Positions 1-8,604 of a stretch of DNA of 64,000 nucleotides are shown piece by piece. The position numbers and the translations under genes are program-made. How positions within the stretch are numbered: the stretch's first letter is position 1; each line of letters starts with the position of its first letter. Under the pieces are notes generated by a model that worked only from the letters and a program-made list of their open reading frames with translations, searched no databases and was not told where the DNA came from. This stretch comes from an uncultured Spirochaetaceae bacterium (lineage in GTDB: Bacteria > Spirochaetota > Spirochaetia > Sphaerochaetales > Sphaerochaetaceae), in NCBI GenBank assembly GCA_944392965.1, contig CALXYM010000006.1, forward strand, positions 1-64,000, read 5' to 3'.

Positions 1-328
1 TGCACTTCTCCTTCATCGATGGCCTTCTAATCCTCCCAGCCTTCTTCGGATCCCTCCTCTTCAGCTCAGTCATCTTCTCATTCCATGACTTCACCGCTTC
101 CACTGCGACATCTCTTGCACATTGTATGAGTCCTGTAGGAAGAGATGGACACTCCTCCTTTATCGTCTCATATTGGACCTTGTGAAGGAACCTCTTGGAT
201 GTGCTGTTGTTGTTGATAAGGCACTCAGTTGACATGTTGAAGGCCCTTGCATACTGTTTCCTCGTCTCCACGATTGAAGAGACCTCATTGCCAGTGAGCT
301 TGGGGAAAACGGTGATTGACCTTCGCAT
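1..328 (-). CDS. tnpB: IS200/IS605-family TnpB (RNA-guided nuclease type), N-terminal part, cut by window edge
   Basis: Reading the minus strand from the ATG at 328 gives about 109 residues beginning MRRSITVFPKLTGNEVSS, with motifs such as KQYARAFNMST and LPTGLIQCARDVAVEAVKSWNEK. These are typical of the N-terminal helical region of IS605 OrfB/TnpB. The catalytic RuvC part and zinc finger lie beyond the window edge, so integrity cannot be judged. It is divergent from tnpA at 365, the arrangement of IS605-type elements. No clear Shine-Dalgarno is seen. TnpB proteins are known as RNA-guided nucleases that work with a guide RNA from the element's end; that end is outside the window. Confidence 0.75.
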   Translation of the reverse strand, partial: MRRSITVFPKLTGNEVSSIVETRKQYARAFNMSTECLINNNSTSKRFLHKVQYETIKEECPSLPTGLIQCARDVAVEAVKSWNEKMTELKRRDPKKAGRIRRPSMKEKC

Positions 329-364
329 ACAACAATCATACCATTCTTTATAATAGGAGGCAAC

Positions 365-775
365 ATGAGAAACAACAACAATTCGGTCTCGACACTGCAG
401 TATCATATCGTATGGTGTACAAAGTACAGGCATCCTGTGCTCACTGGAGCGGTGGAAGTGGAGACGAAAACGATACTGGCACAGACCTGTGCCGAGTATG
501 GCTGGACACTCAAAGCGATAGAGGTCATGCCCGAGCATGTCCACATCTTTCTTGAGGCATCTCCTGATGATGCGCCCTCTTCGATAGCGCGCACTCTGAA
601 ATCAATCTCTGCGGTACATATCTTCACAGCCTTCCCAAAATTGAAGGAGCGCAAGTTCTGGGGATCCGGACTATGGTCCAGAGGATGCTATTACGGAAGT
701 GTCGGTGCAATCACGGAGGAAAGCGTGAAAAAGTACATAGAGAACCAGAAGTCGAACATCGGAGGTACCGAATGA
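365..775 (+). CDS. tnpA: IS200/IS605-family TnpA, Y1 HUH transposase
   Basis: 136 residues, the normal length of single-strand HUH transposases. Visible hallmarks are the YHIVWCTKYRHPVL strand near the N-terminus, the metal-binding HUH motif in MPEHVHIF (around residues 59-66) and the nucleophile tyrosine in SVKKYIENQ near the C-terminus. An SD (aggagg) lies just before the ATG. The reading frame is intact, so the enzyme could be active. It would excise and insert single-stranded DNA circles. It is divergent from tnpB, with a gap of only 36 bases that must hold the start signals of both genes. Confidence 0.9.
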   Translation: MRNNNNSVSTLQYHIVWCTKYRHPVLTGAVEVETKTILAQTCAEYGWTLKAIEVMPEHVHIFLEASPDDAPSSIARTLKSISAVHIFTAFPKLKERKFWGSGLWSRGCYYGSVGAITEESVKKYIENQKSNIGGTE

Positions 776-975
776 TGAATTGTCCAATCTGTGGCAAAGA
801 GATGGCAAAAGGAACAGTCATTTCATCGGGGAGTATGCCTTTCAACACAAACGTAACATTCAAGTTTGAATTGCACACTGAAAATGTCCGATCTTGCTTG
901 ATACTGGAAAAGAAGGCTGCTGCATACTATTGTCCGGATTGTGGCCATGTGATTGCCTTCTACAAGACGAAGTGA
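772..975 (+). CDS. Small zinc-ribbon protein (DUF6487-like)
   Basis: 67 residues starting MMNCPICGKEMAKG. The start overlaps the tnpA stop in an ATGA arrangement, so it is probably translated by coupling. Two CxxC pairs (CPICGK at the N-terminus, CPDCGH near the C-terminus) form a likely single zinc ribbon, and the pattern 'CPxCGKEMxKG' is that of the small DUF6487-type family. An in-frame upstream ATG at 673 would run through tnpA in another frame and is unlikely. Whether the gene belongs to the insertion sequence as cargo or is a host gene that the element landed against cannot be decided here. Function unknown. Confidence 0.6.
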   Translation: MMNCPICGKEMAKGTVISSGSMPFNTNVTFKFELHTENVRSCLILEKKAAAYYCPDCGHVIAFYKTK

Positions 976-1136
976 ACTTTGCCGCATTCGTCCTGCAGGA
1001 CAAGCCTGGCAGGTTTTCTGGCGGTATGTCTTATAAAAAAGGTGGATGGACAGTATTAGATAAATAATTATCTCCCCTACAAAGAACATCCTCATATGGT
1101 TTAAAATAAATCAGTGAAATAAAAGGAGATTTTGGC

Positions 1137-2117
1137 ATGAAAAAGAGACTGTTGCAGGTAATAACATTTATTTTCATATCGATTCTCATCATTTCCTGCC
1201 AGACCATAAAGATAACTCCTGATTATTCAAATCCTGAGAACTGGGCCTATTATGCGGAAGGAATAGATAAAGATGTTGACCTTTTTCTTATCTGTCCAAC
1301 GGTAGACATGGGGGAAAAAGGGAATCTTAATATGTCAATGGATGATGAAGGAACTAAAAGCAACTTCATTGGTGCTTTGAACATGGAAAGAGGAATATAT
1401 GAGGAATATACAACGATGTACGCTCCGTTCTACAGGCAGATGACATTCCCTGTGTATGCAGAGAGAAAAGCGGAAGAAGGAATACATCTTGATATCGCCT
1501 ACTCTGATATAAAAACTGCTTTCATCTATTACATGGATAACATTAACAACGGTAGACCTTTTATTCTTGCCGGGTTCTCTCAAGGGGCGCAATTGGTTTT
1601 AATGTTACTTGAAGATCTTTTTGACGATCCTGAATTACAGGATTCTCTTATCGCAGCCTACTGCATCGGATGGAAGATAACAGAAGAAGATCTTGAGGAA
1701 TATCCTCACTTAAAAATGGCAAAGGGAGAATATGATACGGGAGTAATCGTCTCGTTCAATACGGAAGCTGCTGATGTAGATGATTCAATCATCGTTCCAG
1801 ATGGAACAAGAACTCTGGGAATAAACCCTTTGAATTGGAGAACAGATAGCGTAAAAGCAGATAAATCATTAAACAAAGGAGCCTGTTTCACAGATTATTC
1901 GGGAGCGATAACAAAAGAGGTTCCTTTCCTTACGGGAGCATATCTTGATCAGGAAAGGGGAACATTGAAAGTTACGGATATAGAAGCAGAAGATTACAGC
2001 TCTCCCCTTTTCCCTGATGGGGTATATCATCTTTATGACTATCAGTTCTTTTTCAGAAATCTTGAGGAGAATGTGGAGAACAGGATTGACGCATGGATCA
2101 AAGAAAATAGCATCTAG
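1137..2117 (+). CDS. DUF3089-family lipoprotein, alpha/beta-hydrolase-like
   Basis: 326 residues. The N-terminus MKKRLLQVITFIF followed by IISC is a lipoprotein signal peptide with the lipid-bearing Cys near residue 21. The body resembles DUF3089 proteins: 'DVDLFLICPTVDMG' near the N-terminus, 'TTMYAPFYRQMTFPVY', and a nucleophile elbow GFSQGA around residue 145 that would carry the catalytic Ser. This suggests a membrane-anchored esterase- or lipase-like enzyme of unknown substrate. A strong SD (aaaggaga) precedes the ATG. The gene stands alone and is convergent with the 5'-nucleotidase across a short hairpin. Confidence 0.75.
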   Translation: MKKRLLQVITFIFISILIISCQTIKITPDYSNPENWAYYAEGIDKDVDLFLICPTVDMGEKGNLNMSMDDEGTKSNFIGALNMERGIYEEYTTMYAPFYRQMTFPVYAERKAEEGIHLDIAYSDIKTAFIYYMDNINNGRPFILAGFSQGAQLVLMLLEDLFDDPELQDSLIAAYCIGWKITEEDLEEYPHLKMAKGEYDTGVIVSFNTEAADVDDSIIVPDGTRTLGINPLNWRTDSVKADKSLNKGACFTDYSGAITKEVPFLTGAYLDQERGTLKVTDIEAEDYSSPLFPDGVYHLYDYQFFFRNLEENVENRIDAWIKENSI

Positions 2118-2122
2118 TGAAA

Positions 2123-2148
2123 TCGGGAACCTTTTTACGGGGTCCCGA
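2123..2148. terminator. Hairpin between convergent genes
   Basis: The arms tcggga (2123-2128) and tcccga (2143-2148) can be extended by C-G pairs across a mismatch. The hairpin lies between the stops at 2117 and 2158 and could serve both strands. The T-tracts are short. Confidence 0.45.
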
Positions 2149-2157
2149 AATAGTCTG

Positions 2158-3951
2158 TTAATTGTTATTCGCTTTAGCTTCTTTTGCCTCTGCTATCAAA
2201 GCATCATAATCAGAAAGGTTATAGCTTTCCGCATACGGGGGATCAAGATAACCCTCATTTATAAGTTCTATGATCTCTGCCCTTCTTGGATCATCCTCTG
2301 AAAGATCTACTCCAACAATCTTCCAGTTACCCGTTACAACAGGAGCTACGGGAGAATTCTCTGCAAAATAGTCAACTATCATATCCCTGATGGACTCTGA
2401 ACTTTCCCAGTCCCTCTTGCCACTTACAAGCCCCTGAGCTTTAAGAGCGGAGGAATAGCGGTAGTTGTTAACTGCGAGAGAAAGGACATCATCATCCTCA
2501 AGAGGAGCGCCATTGAACATGACATTCTTTATCCTTGAGCCCTTCGGTTGAGAAAGATCTATCTCATATTCCACCCCTTCGAACAGATCATATAGATAAT
2601 CTGGATATTCAGGATCAAATGATATGTTGATATCCCCAGGCTGCCACTGGTTATAACATTCGGCACTCCACTCCATGTATGCTTTGAGCTCTTTTCCCGT
2701 GACCTTCACACGGTAAAGGGTATTATCAAACTTGTAGATGTCGAAGATATTTCCGTAGTTTATATCACCTGAAGGAAGATCACTTGTATCTTTAAAGAGA
2801 GCAGCTGCTGAAACATCTGCACCGGATGCCTCAAGCTGAATCATATTGATAAGATCCATTACCGCAGTATCCCTTACTCTTCCCTCAGGAATTCCCCTTA
2901 TCTCATTTTCAGGCTGGAAACGTTCCGTAGTAGAGCCAAGTGCGACTCCCCCTTCTCCATTCTCTCCGCTACCTCCACCGTTCACATAAGAGATCGTCCT
3001 CTCATGAGCTTCTTTAACAAGAGGAATTGACCTTATTTCCTCTGATGGGGTAACTCCTGTCATGTCGATAATTTCAACAGTGCTATCAACAACATTGTTA
3101 TCATCATCAAGATAGAGATCGAAACGGGCGACATCACGACCGCCGTTGCGGCATCCTCCAATCACAGTGCTGCCCTGCTTCTCATTCACGACAACATGGT
3201 TATGAGCAACTTGAAGGACATCTATCTCAGGATTGTCATCAAGAATCTTCTGAGCCGAATCTGAACCGTTATCCTCATCGAACTCTGCATACATTCCCAT
3301 ATGGGCAGAAACGGTTATCACATCGACATCATCTCCGATTTCATCGATGACGTTCCTTACGGCGACGTTGGCAGGAAGATATGTAAGCTCATCTATCCCC
3401 TGCTTTCCACCATCCCAGATCGGAACATCCGGTGTCACAACTCCGATAATTGCAATTCTGACTCCATCAACATCCTTTATGGTATAGCCCCGTCCTGTTG
3501 CATAATTTCCATCAGCATCGATGACATTGGCAGCAAGGATAGGGAAATCCGCCTGTGATAGAATCTTCCTTGCAGTATCAACACCCCAGTTGAACTCATG
3601 GTTTCCAAGGGTCATCGCATCATATCCCATATAGTTCATCACCTCAATTACGGGATGAGCCTCGTCCGGAGTCTTGTTGTAGATATCATCAGTCATTATC
3701 GTTCCCTGAATATCATCTCCGGCATCAATAAGCACGGTATTGGGATTCTCTTCCCTTACACTCTCTATATACGTGTAAAGACGTGCCATACCGTTATTCG
3801 CCGTTTCCGAGTTATCCTCATAGGAGTATCCCCAGATGTTACCATGCATATCAGATGTTCCCAGAACCGTAATATGCTTTGTTGCGAAAACAGATGATGC
3901 GATAAACATCACACAAAAGAGCAAAATCAGGATTTTCTTTATTCTGTTCAT
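2158..3951 (-). CDS. Exported 5'-nucleotidase / 2',3'-cyclic phosphodiesterase family metallophosphatase
   Basis: 597 residues from the ATG at 3951, chosen because a ggagga SD lies 5 bases upstream and the following MNRIKKILILLFCVMFIASSVFA is a clean signal peptide; a longer frame to 3996 lacks an SD. The metallophosphatase domain follows directly: GTSDMHGN, DAGDDIQG, GNHEFNWG, SAHMGM and AHNHV supply the two-metal ligands. The C-terminal half carries the 5'-nucleotidase substrate domain (around residues 340-550). There is no lipobox Cys, so it is probably periplasmic. It would strip phosphate from extracellular nucleotides for purine and pyrimidine salvage. The gene stands alone. Confidence 0.88.
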   Translation of the reverse strand: MNRIKKILILLFCVMFIASSVFATKHITVLGTSDMHGNIWGYSYEDNSETANNGMARLYTYIESVREENPNTVLIDAGDDIQGTIMTDDIYNKTPDEAHPVIEVMNYMGYDAMTLGNHEFNWGVDTARKILSQADFPILAANVIDADGNYATGRGYTIKDVDGVRIAIIGVVTPDVPIWDGGKQGIDELTYLPANVAVRNVIDEIGDDVDVITVSAHMGMYAEFDEDNGSDSAQKILDDNPEIDVLQVAHNHVVVNEKQGSTVIGGCRNGGRDVARFDLYLDDDNNVVDSTVEIIDMTGVTPSEEIRSIPLVKEAHERTISYVNGGGSGENGEGGVALGSTTERFQPENEIRGIPEGRVRDTAVMDLINMIQLEASGADVSAAALFKDTSDLPSGDINYGNIFDIYKFDNTLYRVKVTGKELKAYMEWSAECYNQWQPGDINISFDPEYPDYLYDLFEGVEYEIDLSQPKGSRIKNVMFNGAPLEDDDVLSLAVNNYRYSSALKAQGLVSGKRDWESSESIRDMIVDYFAENSPVAPVVTGNWKIVGVDLSEDDPRRAEIIELINEGYLDPPYAESYNLSDYDALIAEAKEAKANNN

Positions 3952-4089
3952 AAATCCTCCTAGCTCTACTTTATTATGGAAGGGAGAATAAATCATTTAA
4001 AATTTGTTACAAAGCAATCAAATGTTTGAGGAGAGATTAGATTGTTAACCTTTTTTTTACAAAAACCATAATACCGAATGTAAAATTAA

Positions 4090-4138
4090 CTAGTAAAAAT
4101 TCTACTAGAAATTTTCTAGTAGTTTATAATCTTATAAA
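4090..4138. promoter_or_regulatory. Tandem palindromes, possible operator
   Basis: A perfect 9-3-9 inverted repeat, ctactagaa / ttctagtag (4102-4122), is preceded by a third copy of the same half-site (ctagta, 4090-4095). It is followed immediately by a perfect 7-2-7 palindrome, tttataa-tc-ttataaa (4123-4138). No T-tract or gene start is adjacent, so a protein-binding site is more likely than a terminator. The regulator is unknown. Confidence 0.35.
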
Positions 4139-4296
4139 AAGTGGAAACGACAGGATATACTGAGTATCGGATCATATTGGTACGACGATAAAATGAACAG
4201 GAAAAATGGTGATTCATATCAACAGCAGGATTTGAGAAAGAAGATAAGGATTACGTACAGATAACATCTTCGGATATGTTTAATTAAAACAATAAA

Positions 4297-4324
4297 GCCT
4301 TGCCTTTTCAAAAAAAGACAAGGC
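4297..4324 (-). terminator. Terminator of the ABC importer operon
   Basis: The arms gccttgcctttt (4297-4308) and aaaagacaaggc (4313-4324) form a 12-position stem with one mismatch, ending 20 bases past the stop of the ATPase gene. On the minus strand it is followed by TTTATTGTTTT. Confidence 0.75.
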
Positions 4325-4344
4325 ATAATTGCTAAAGGGCAGAT

Positions 4345-5460
4345 TTAAACAATCTTGATTCTTCCTAGGGAAAGAAGATTTCCATCTGTATCAAAAAGTA
4401 AATTCTTATCACTTCTATCTTCAATCTCAATCTTCTCACCTACAGGATAATCAACAAGCCCAAAATGAACACTGTTGACCATCTCTTTTCCAATCTTCAA
4501 CTTCATCGTAGTTTCCATTCCACTTGGTAAAGAGGAAACAACCTCCGCATTAAAAATACCATCTCCATTTTCAGCTTCAGTAAAATACTCAGGTCTTATA
4601 CCAACTGTGACACAACTACCTTTTGTTAATTCTATAGGAGATCTTGGTGCAAACTGAATTCTACCAATTCCGCTATCAAGAACAATAGAGTCATCTATGG
4701 AGACTACAGAACAGTGAATCAAATTAATTTGTGGACTTCCTACGAAATCAGCAACAAAAAGATTATGAGGTTGAGAATATACCTCCAAAGGAGGTGCATA
4801 TTGCTGTAAGAGACCATTATTAAGCAGACAAATCTTTGTTGCTAAAGTCATAGCTTCCAACTGATCGTGTGTCACATATACAAATGTGGCACCTGTCTCA
4901 CGATGAAGTCTTTTAAGTTCAGTCCTCATCTCCATTCTCAATTTTGCATCCAAATTTGATAATGGCTCATCCATTAAAAGAACACGGGGATTAGTTGCAA
5001 GTGTTCTCGCTATTGCAACTCTCTGTTGTTGCCCACCGGAAATTTCAGCAGGATACCTAGCTTCAAATTCCTCGATTTTCAGTAAAGCCAATAGTTCTTT
5101 CACTCTCTTATCAATATCAGCCTTATTCCATTTTAAATTCTCAAGGCCGAAAGCAATATTCTGATATACCGTCATATGAGGCCAAAGAGCATAATTTTGG
5201 AATAGGAATCCTACATCCCTTTTTGAGGGGGAAACATCTATCATTTTTTCTGACGAAAATACAATTTTCCCATCGATAATGATTTCTCCAGAGGTTGGAG
5301 TTTCTAGTCCCGCAATCTGACGGAGTGTTGTAGTTTTACCACAACCAGAAGGGCCAAGTAATGTCACAAAATCTCCATCTTCTATTGTTATACTGAGATT
5401 ATCAACAGCTGTAAAATCTCCAAATTTTTTCGTAATGTTTTTCAATTCTATCTTAGGCAT
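4345..5460 (-). CDS. ABC transporter ATP-binding protein (FbpC/AfuC type)
   Basis: 371 residues from the ATG at 5460, set by a ggagg SD and by the family start MPKIELKNI. The nucleotide-binding domain has Walker A GPSGCGKTT (36-44), a Q-loop at FLFQNYALWP, the signature ISGGQQQR, Walker B VLLMDEP and the H-loop VTHDQ. Residues from about 240 to the end form the TOBE/MOBE regulatory domain typical of iron(III), phosphonate and sugar-phosphate importers. It starts one base after the permease stop and is the last gene of a binding protein-permease-ATPase operon, followed by a terminator. The substrate is probably not iron, judging from the neighbouring RpiR regulator and aldolase. Confidence 0.9.
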   Translation of the reverse strand: MPKIELKNITKKFGDFTAVDNLSITIEDGDFVTLLGPSGCGKTTTLRQIAGLETPTSGEIIIDGKIVFSSEKMIDVSPSKRDVGFLFQNYALWPHMTVYQNIAFGLENLKWNKADIDKRVKELLALLKIEEFEARYPAEISGGQQQRVAIARTLATNPRVLLMDEPLSNLDAKLRMEMRTELKRLHRETGATFVYVTHDQLEAMTLATKICLLNNGLLQQYAPPLEVYSQPHNLFVADFVGSPQINLIHCSVVSIDDSIVLDSGIGRIQFAPRSPIELTKGSCVTVGIRPEYFTEAENGDGIFNAEVVSSLPSGMETTMKLKIGKEMVNSVHFGLVDYPVGEKIEIEDRSDKNLLFDTDGNLLSLGRIKIV

Positions 5461-5461
5461 G

Positions 5462-7255
5462 TCAACCTCCAATTCCTTTATCGATAGACGCACCCGTGAT
5501 CTTATTAACCACGGCATTAATCACCAGAACGATAATGACAATCATCAAATTGATTCCATTAGAATATTGATTCCATCCTTTCTCGTTGTAATAGAAAAGC
5601 AATGTTGTAAGAACCCTATTTGAAGGAGTAACGAGAAGGACGAAAAGAGAAAGTTCTCTCATACAGCTTGTAAATGGAAGTAAATAACCAGAGATGAAAC
5701 TACTTTTCTGAATTGGAATGACAAGACGAGACATTCGCTTAGGCCATTTTACACCGATAATCTCTCCAGCTTCCTCAATCTGATTTGAAAGCTGCATCAT
5801 CGCATTCATACCAGATCTGGATGCGAACGGCATATATTTAACCGTTCCTATAAGGACCAGCAAAAAGAATGTTCCATAAAGAGGAGGAATTATTCCATGC
5901 CGAGTAGAAAACATAGAGAGATAAATAACGCTAAACGCCATCGATGGAATCAGATAAGGAAAGAATGCCAGATTATCTACAAGTTTAGCAAGTTTCGTTC
6001 CCCTACCTCTGACAATGCCATAACCTGCAAGAAATCCAAGAGTCCCCGCAGTTAATGCACAAATCAAAGATAGTTTCAAACTATTGAAAAGAGCTTTCCA
6101 CAATTCAGGATTTTTTAACAGTCCTGGTTCGTTGTTTGCAATACTATTCTGTTCTGCTGTTCCAATCCAGAACTGCAGTGTCATATTATCAAAAGAATAA
6201 TCGCCAGGTAGCAATATGATTGATTCAAGAGCGAAACTGATTAAAGGAAGAACAGATACAATTAGAACCAGAATCAACACGATGACAGATATAACATTCC
6301 TGCCCTTTTTCAAATTGATAAAGGATATATTACTACTCTTTCCTGTGACCGTAGTATAGTTTTTTCTTGTTCCCACAACACGCTGATTAAAAGCCAGAAT
6401 CGCAACACTCAGAAGAATCATCAACATAGCGATACAGTACCCTTGTCCCTGGTTAATACCATTCAGCGTCCTATATAATTGAGTAGTGAGTACTTGATAT
6501 CGGACAGGAAGCCCTAAAAAGGTAGGAACTGCAAAAGAACTCATAGCAGAAGAGAAAACGAGTAAGAATGTTGAAAGAATTGCAGGCATAATCATAGGAA
6601 TCGTGATTTTATAAACGATTCTTTTTCTGGAGGTCTTCAACATCATCGCCGCTTCTTCAAGATTCGCATCCATATTGCGAAGAATTCCTCCAATCATGAT
6701 ATATGCAAAAGGTGCGTAATGAAGTCCTGTAACGAGAGCGATGGGAAATGCACCATATGCCAGCCAGTTTGGAGGTTCCAACCCGGTAATAGCCTGAATT
6801 GTTCCTGGAACTCCTCCGACTACGGAGTTTTTAAATATATTGTACCAGGCAAGAGCAAGTGTCCAAGAAGGCATTATATAAGGAAAAACAAAAAGAGTTG
6901 AGAGAATTTTCTTCCACCGCATATTCGTTCTGGTAACAAGCCAGGAAAATACTCCGCCGAAAACAAGAGACACGAGGCAGGCGCCAAGACTTGTCGCTAA
7001 TGAATTAAGAAAAGGTTTATAGAAAATAGACAGACTGCTCGGATCAAATAAAACCTTTGCCCAATGTGATAACGTGAATTCTCCAGGAGCTTTATTCAGC
7101 CTGATGGATTCTGACACATGGACAGTGAAGGTATCTTTCACCATCTGTAAAAGAGGAAATAATGTGAGATAACCAAGAAATATCGTCATTAACAGCAATA
7201 TGACATTACTTGGTTTCCTCATAAAACGACGAAACTTATATATTTGTTTATTCAC
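5462..7255 (-). CDS. ABC transporter permease, two fused permease domains (FbpB/AfuB type)
   Basis: 597 residues from a GTG start at 7255. This start is chosen because 'agaggt' lies four bases upstream; the longer frame to 7300 would run into the upstream hairpin. The protein is a tandem duplication with about 12 membrane spans. Each half has its own EAA loop for docking the ATPase: EEAAMMLKTSRKRIV in the first half and EEAGEIIGVKWPKRM in the second. A single fused permease is characteristic of FbpB, ThiP and AfuB. It therefore works alone with two copies of the ATPase and the binding protein encoded upstream. Confidence 0.9.
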   Translation of the reverse strand: MNKQIYKFRRFMRKPSNVILLLMTIFLGYLTLFPLLQMVKDTFTVHVSESIRLNKAPGEFTLSHWAKVLFDPSSLSIFYKPFLNSLATSLGACLVSLVFGGVFSWLVTRTNMRWKKILSTLFVFPYIMPSWTLALAWYNIFKNSVVGGVPGTIQAITGLEPPNWLAYGAFPIALVTGLHYAPFAYIMIGGILRNMDANLEEAAMMLKTSRKRIVYKITIPMIMPAILSTFLLVFSSAMSSFAVPTFLGLPVRYQVLTTQLYRTLNGINQGQGYCIAMLMILLSVAILAFNQRVVGTRKNYTTVTGKSSNISFINLKKGRNVISVIVLILVLIVSVLPLISFALESIILLPGDYSFDNMTLQFWIGTAEQNSIANNEPGLLKNPELWKALFNSLKLSLICALTAGTLGFLAGYGIVRGRGTKLAKLVDNLAFFPYLIPSMAFSVIYLSMFSTRHGIIPPLYGTFFLLVLIGTVKYMPFASRSGMNAMMQLSNQIEEAGEIIGVKWPKRMSRLVIPIQKSSFISGYLLPFTSCMRELSLFVLLVTPSNRVLTTLLFYYNEKGWNQYSNGINLMIVIIVLVINAVVNKITGASIDKGIGG

Positions 7256-7273
7256 TTTTACCTCTATCAATAT

Positions 7274-7295
7274 GGGCATCCTCTTCAGGATGCCC
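7274..7295 (-). promoter_or_regulatory. Intercistronic hairpin between binding protein and permease
   Basis: The arms gggcatcc and ggatgccc form a perfect 8-bp stem with a 6-base loop, between the binding-protein stop (7319) and the permease SD. No T-tract follows. Such hairpins commonly stabilise the abundant binding-protein message or attenuate downstream expression. Confidence 0.55.
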
Positions 7296-7318
7296 TGCAA
7301 AAAACCAGAAAGAGAATC

Positions 7319-8449
7319 TTATACAATGCTTGTTATGAACTCTTCAACATCAGCACGTGCCTGTGCACACCACTGGTAATCCTCATATATGAGCTGAGAA
7401 CTCCAATCAGTAAGGGTAAGAGGATCTTCACTATTATCCTGTAAGTAAGAGACAGGAGAGTAGTCACCCATTGTATTAAAAGGAACCCATCCTTCCTCTG
7501 TCATGGAATATTCTATGAAAAGTTTTGCCGCATTAGGGCTCTTCGCATTCTTCGTGATGAAAACATAAGCAGGATACATAAAACCAGAGAACGGTTCCAT
7601 ATTATATGCCGGAGCAAGTGCGAGATTCTTTGCTTCTGCCGTCCTGAGTTTGTTCAATGTGAACAAACCAGCCAATTGTTTGCTCTGTCCTTTTGCTCCT
7701 ACGTTCTCGGCAATTGTTGTATCACTCTTTCCAAGAACAGCACCATTTGCATAAAGCATTTTTATCCACTCATAGCCAGCATTTGGAGTTGTGAGAACTA
7801 GTTCTTTTCCATAAAGATCTTTATAAGCCTGTGCTAATTTTTCTGCCCAGTCCTCTCTTGTAACCATTGTAAAGAAATTCATGTTAACAGCTTCTGAGAA
7901 CGGATCTTTGAACTGTAAACGACCAGCCCATTCCGGCTCTGTAAGCTGCCAGACGTTGGTCAAAGGCTGCTCGGAACTGTTTTCATTATTATAAACAAAT
8001 ACTTTGTTCACAACCTCCCAGACAAGTGGATTCTCATATTGAGGATCTATTATATTTCCCTTTACATTGTCTGGAGTATAGGACACTACATATCCTGTCA
8101 TAAGCAGCTCAGGATACACACGACTTCCATCCTGACAATAAATTACATCAGCCGCATCTAAGTCAGCAATTGCCTCTTTTGAGACTTTTTCTATCATCTC
8201 ACTATCGGAAAGCTGAGTAACTTCAACATTTATTCCATATAATTCTTCAAAGGAATCTGCTATGGTCGTAGTCCTACTGCTATGAGTATATATCGTTAAA
8301 GTTCCTTCTGCCTGTGCGGCTGCGACTAGTTCCTCATGGGTCATCGGAGTAGTCAAATCGACCGTTGATGTGGTTTCTGAAGAACCACCTGCGAAAACGA
8401 ATGAAGCAGAAAGGATACACATTAATAAAATTGATAATATTTTTTTCAT
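7319..8449 (-). CDS. ABC transporter periplasmic binding protein (ferric / AfuA-type)
   Basis: 376 residues from the ATG at 8449, with the SD aggag upstream. The leader MKKILSILLMCILSASFVFA is followed by GGSSE, the usual spirochaete binding-protein junction. There is no Cys at the cleavage point, so this looks like an ordinary signal peptide and not a lipoprotein. The mature part starts 'LTIYTHSSRTTTIADSFEELYGINVEV', the first strand and helix of the family 1 / iron(III)-type fold. It is first in the operon with the fused permease and the ATPase. AfuA-type members of this fold are known to bind hexose phosphates, so annotation as an iron transporter from homology alone would be unsafe. Confidence 0.88.
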   Translation of the reverse strand: MKKILSILLMCILSASFVFAGGSSETTSTVDLTTPMTHEELVAAAQAEGTLTIYTHSSRTTTIADSFEELYGINVEVTQLSDSEMIEKVSKEAIADLDAADVIYCQDGSRVYPELLMTGYVVSYTPDNVKGNIIDPQYENPLVWEVVNKVFVYNNENSSEQPLTNVWQLTEPEWAGRLQFKDPFSEAVNMNFFTMVTREDWAEKLAQAYKDLYGKELVLTTPNAGYEWIKMLYANGAVLGKSDTTIAENVGAKGQSKQLAGLFTLNKLRTAEAKNLALAPAYNMEPFSGFMYPAYVFITKNAKSPNAAKLFIEYSMTEEGWVPFNTMGDYSPVSYLQDNSEDPLTLTDWSSQLIYEDYQWCAQARADVEEFITSIV

Positions 8450-8500
8450 TTTTTTCTCCTTTTGTACTTCTATGATTTCTCCATTTTTTTCATTTGTCAA

Positions 8501-8519
8501 ATAAATTTCATAAATTTAT
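8501..8519. promoter_or_regulatory. Palindrome in the divergent control region, possible RpiR operator
   Basis: ataaattt-cat-aaatttat is a perfect 8-3-8 inverted repeat. It lies next to a TTGACA hexamer on the minus strand (8495-8500) that could be the -35 of the importer operon. The site sits between the regulator and its presumed target. Confidence 0.4.
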
Positions 8520-8540
8520 CATTTTTCATCCATATTTTCC

Positions 8541-8569
8541 TTGATTGATGCCATTTTCGGCATTAAAAT
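8541..8569 (+). promoter_or_regulatory. Promoter of the RpiR regulator and aldolase, with internal inverted repeat
   Basis: The -35 TTGATT (8541-8546), a 17-base spacer and the -10 TAAAAT (8564-8569). The spacer holds the inverted repeat atgcc-N6-ggcat (8548-8563), a plausible repressor site. The start codon is about 35 bases downstream of the -10 and has an SD. Confidence 0.6.
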
Positions 8570-8604
8570 AATGTCAACATTAAATTAATTTCATAGAGGT
8601 GTTT

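Larger units (their letters stand above)
3952..4344. other. 393-base gap without a gene; palindromes and a terminator
   Basis: No convincing ORF. Near 3970 it must hold the promoter of the 5'-nucleotidase. It contains a CTAGTA-rich inverted-repeat block and a second palindrome (4090-4138, listed separately), and near its right end the terminator of the ABC operon. The rest is AT-rich and shows nothing else I can name. Confidence 0.6.

Noticed and set aside
160-381. Open frame on the minus strand overlapping tnpB
   Set aside because: It is another frame of the TnpB start region; the correct frame starts at 328.
4193-4267. 24-residue open frame in the 4 kb gap
   Set aside because: No SD, no promoter close by and no known motif; length is within chance in AT-rich DNA.
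4345-8449. Naming the importer as an iron(III) transporter from its family
   Set aside because: Regulator and aldolase context point to a phosphosugar substrate; no iron-specific residue can be confirmed by eye.
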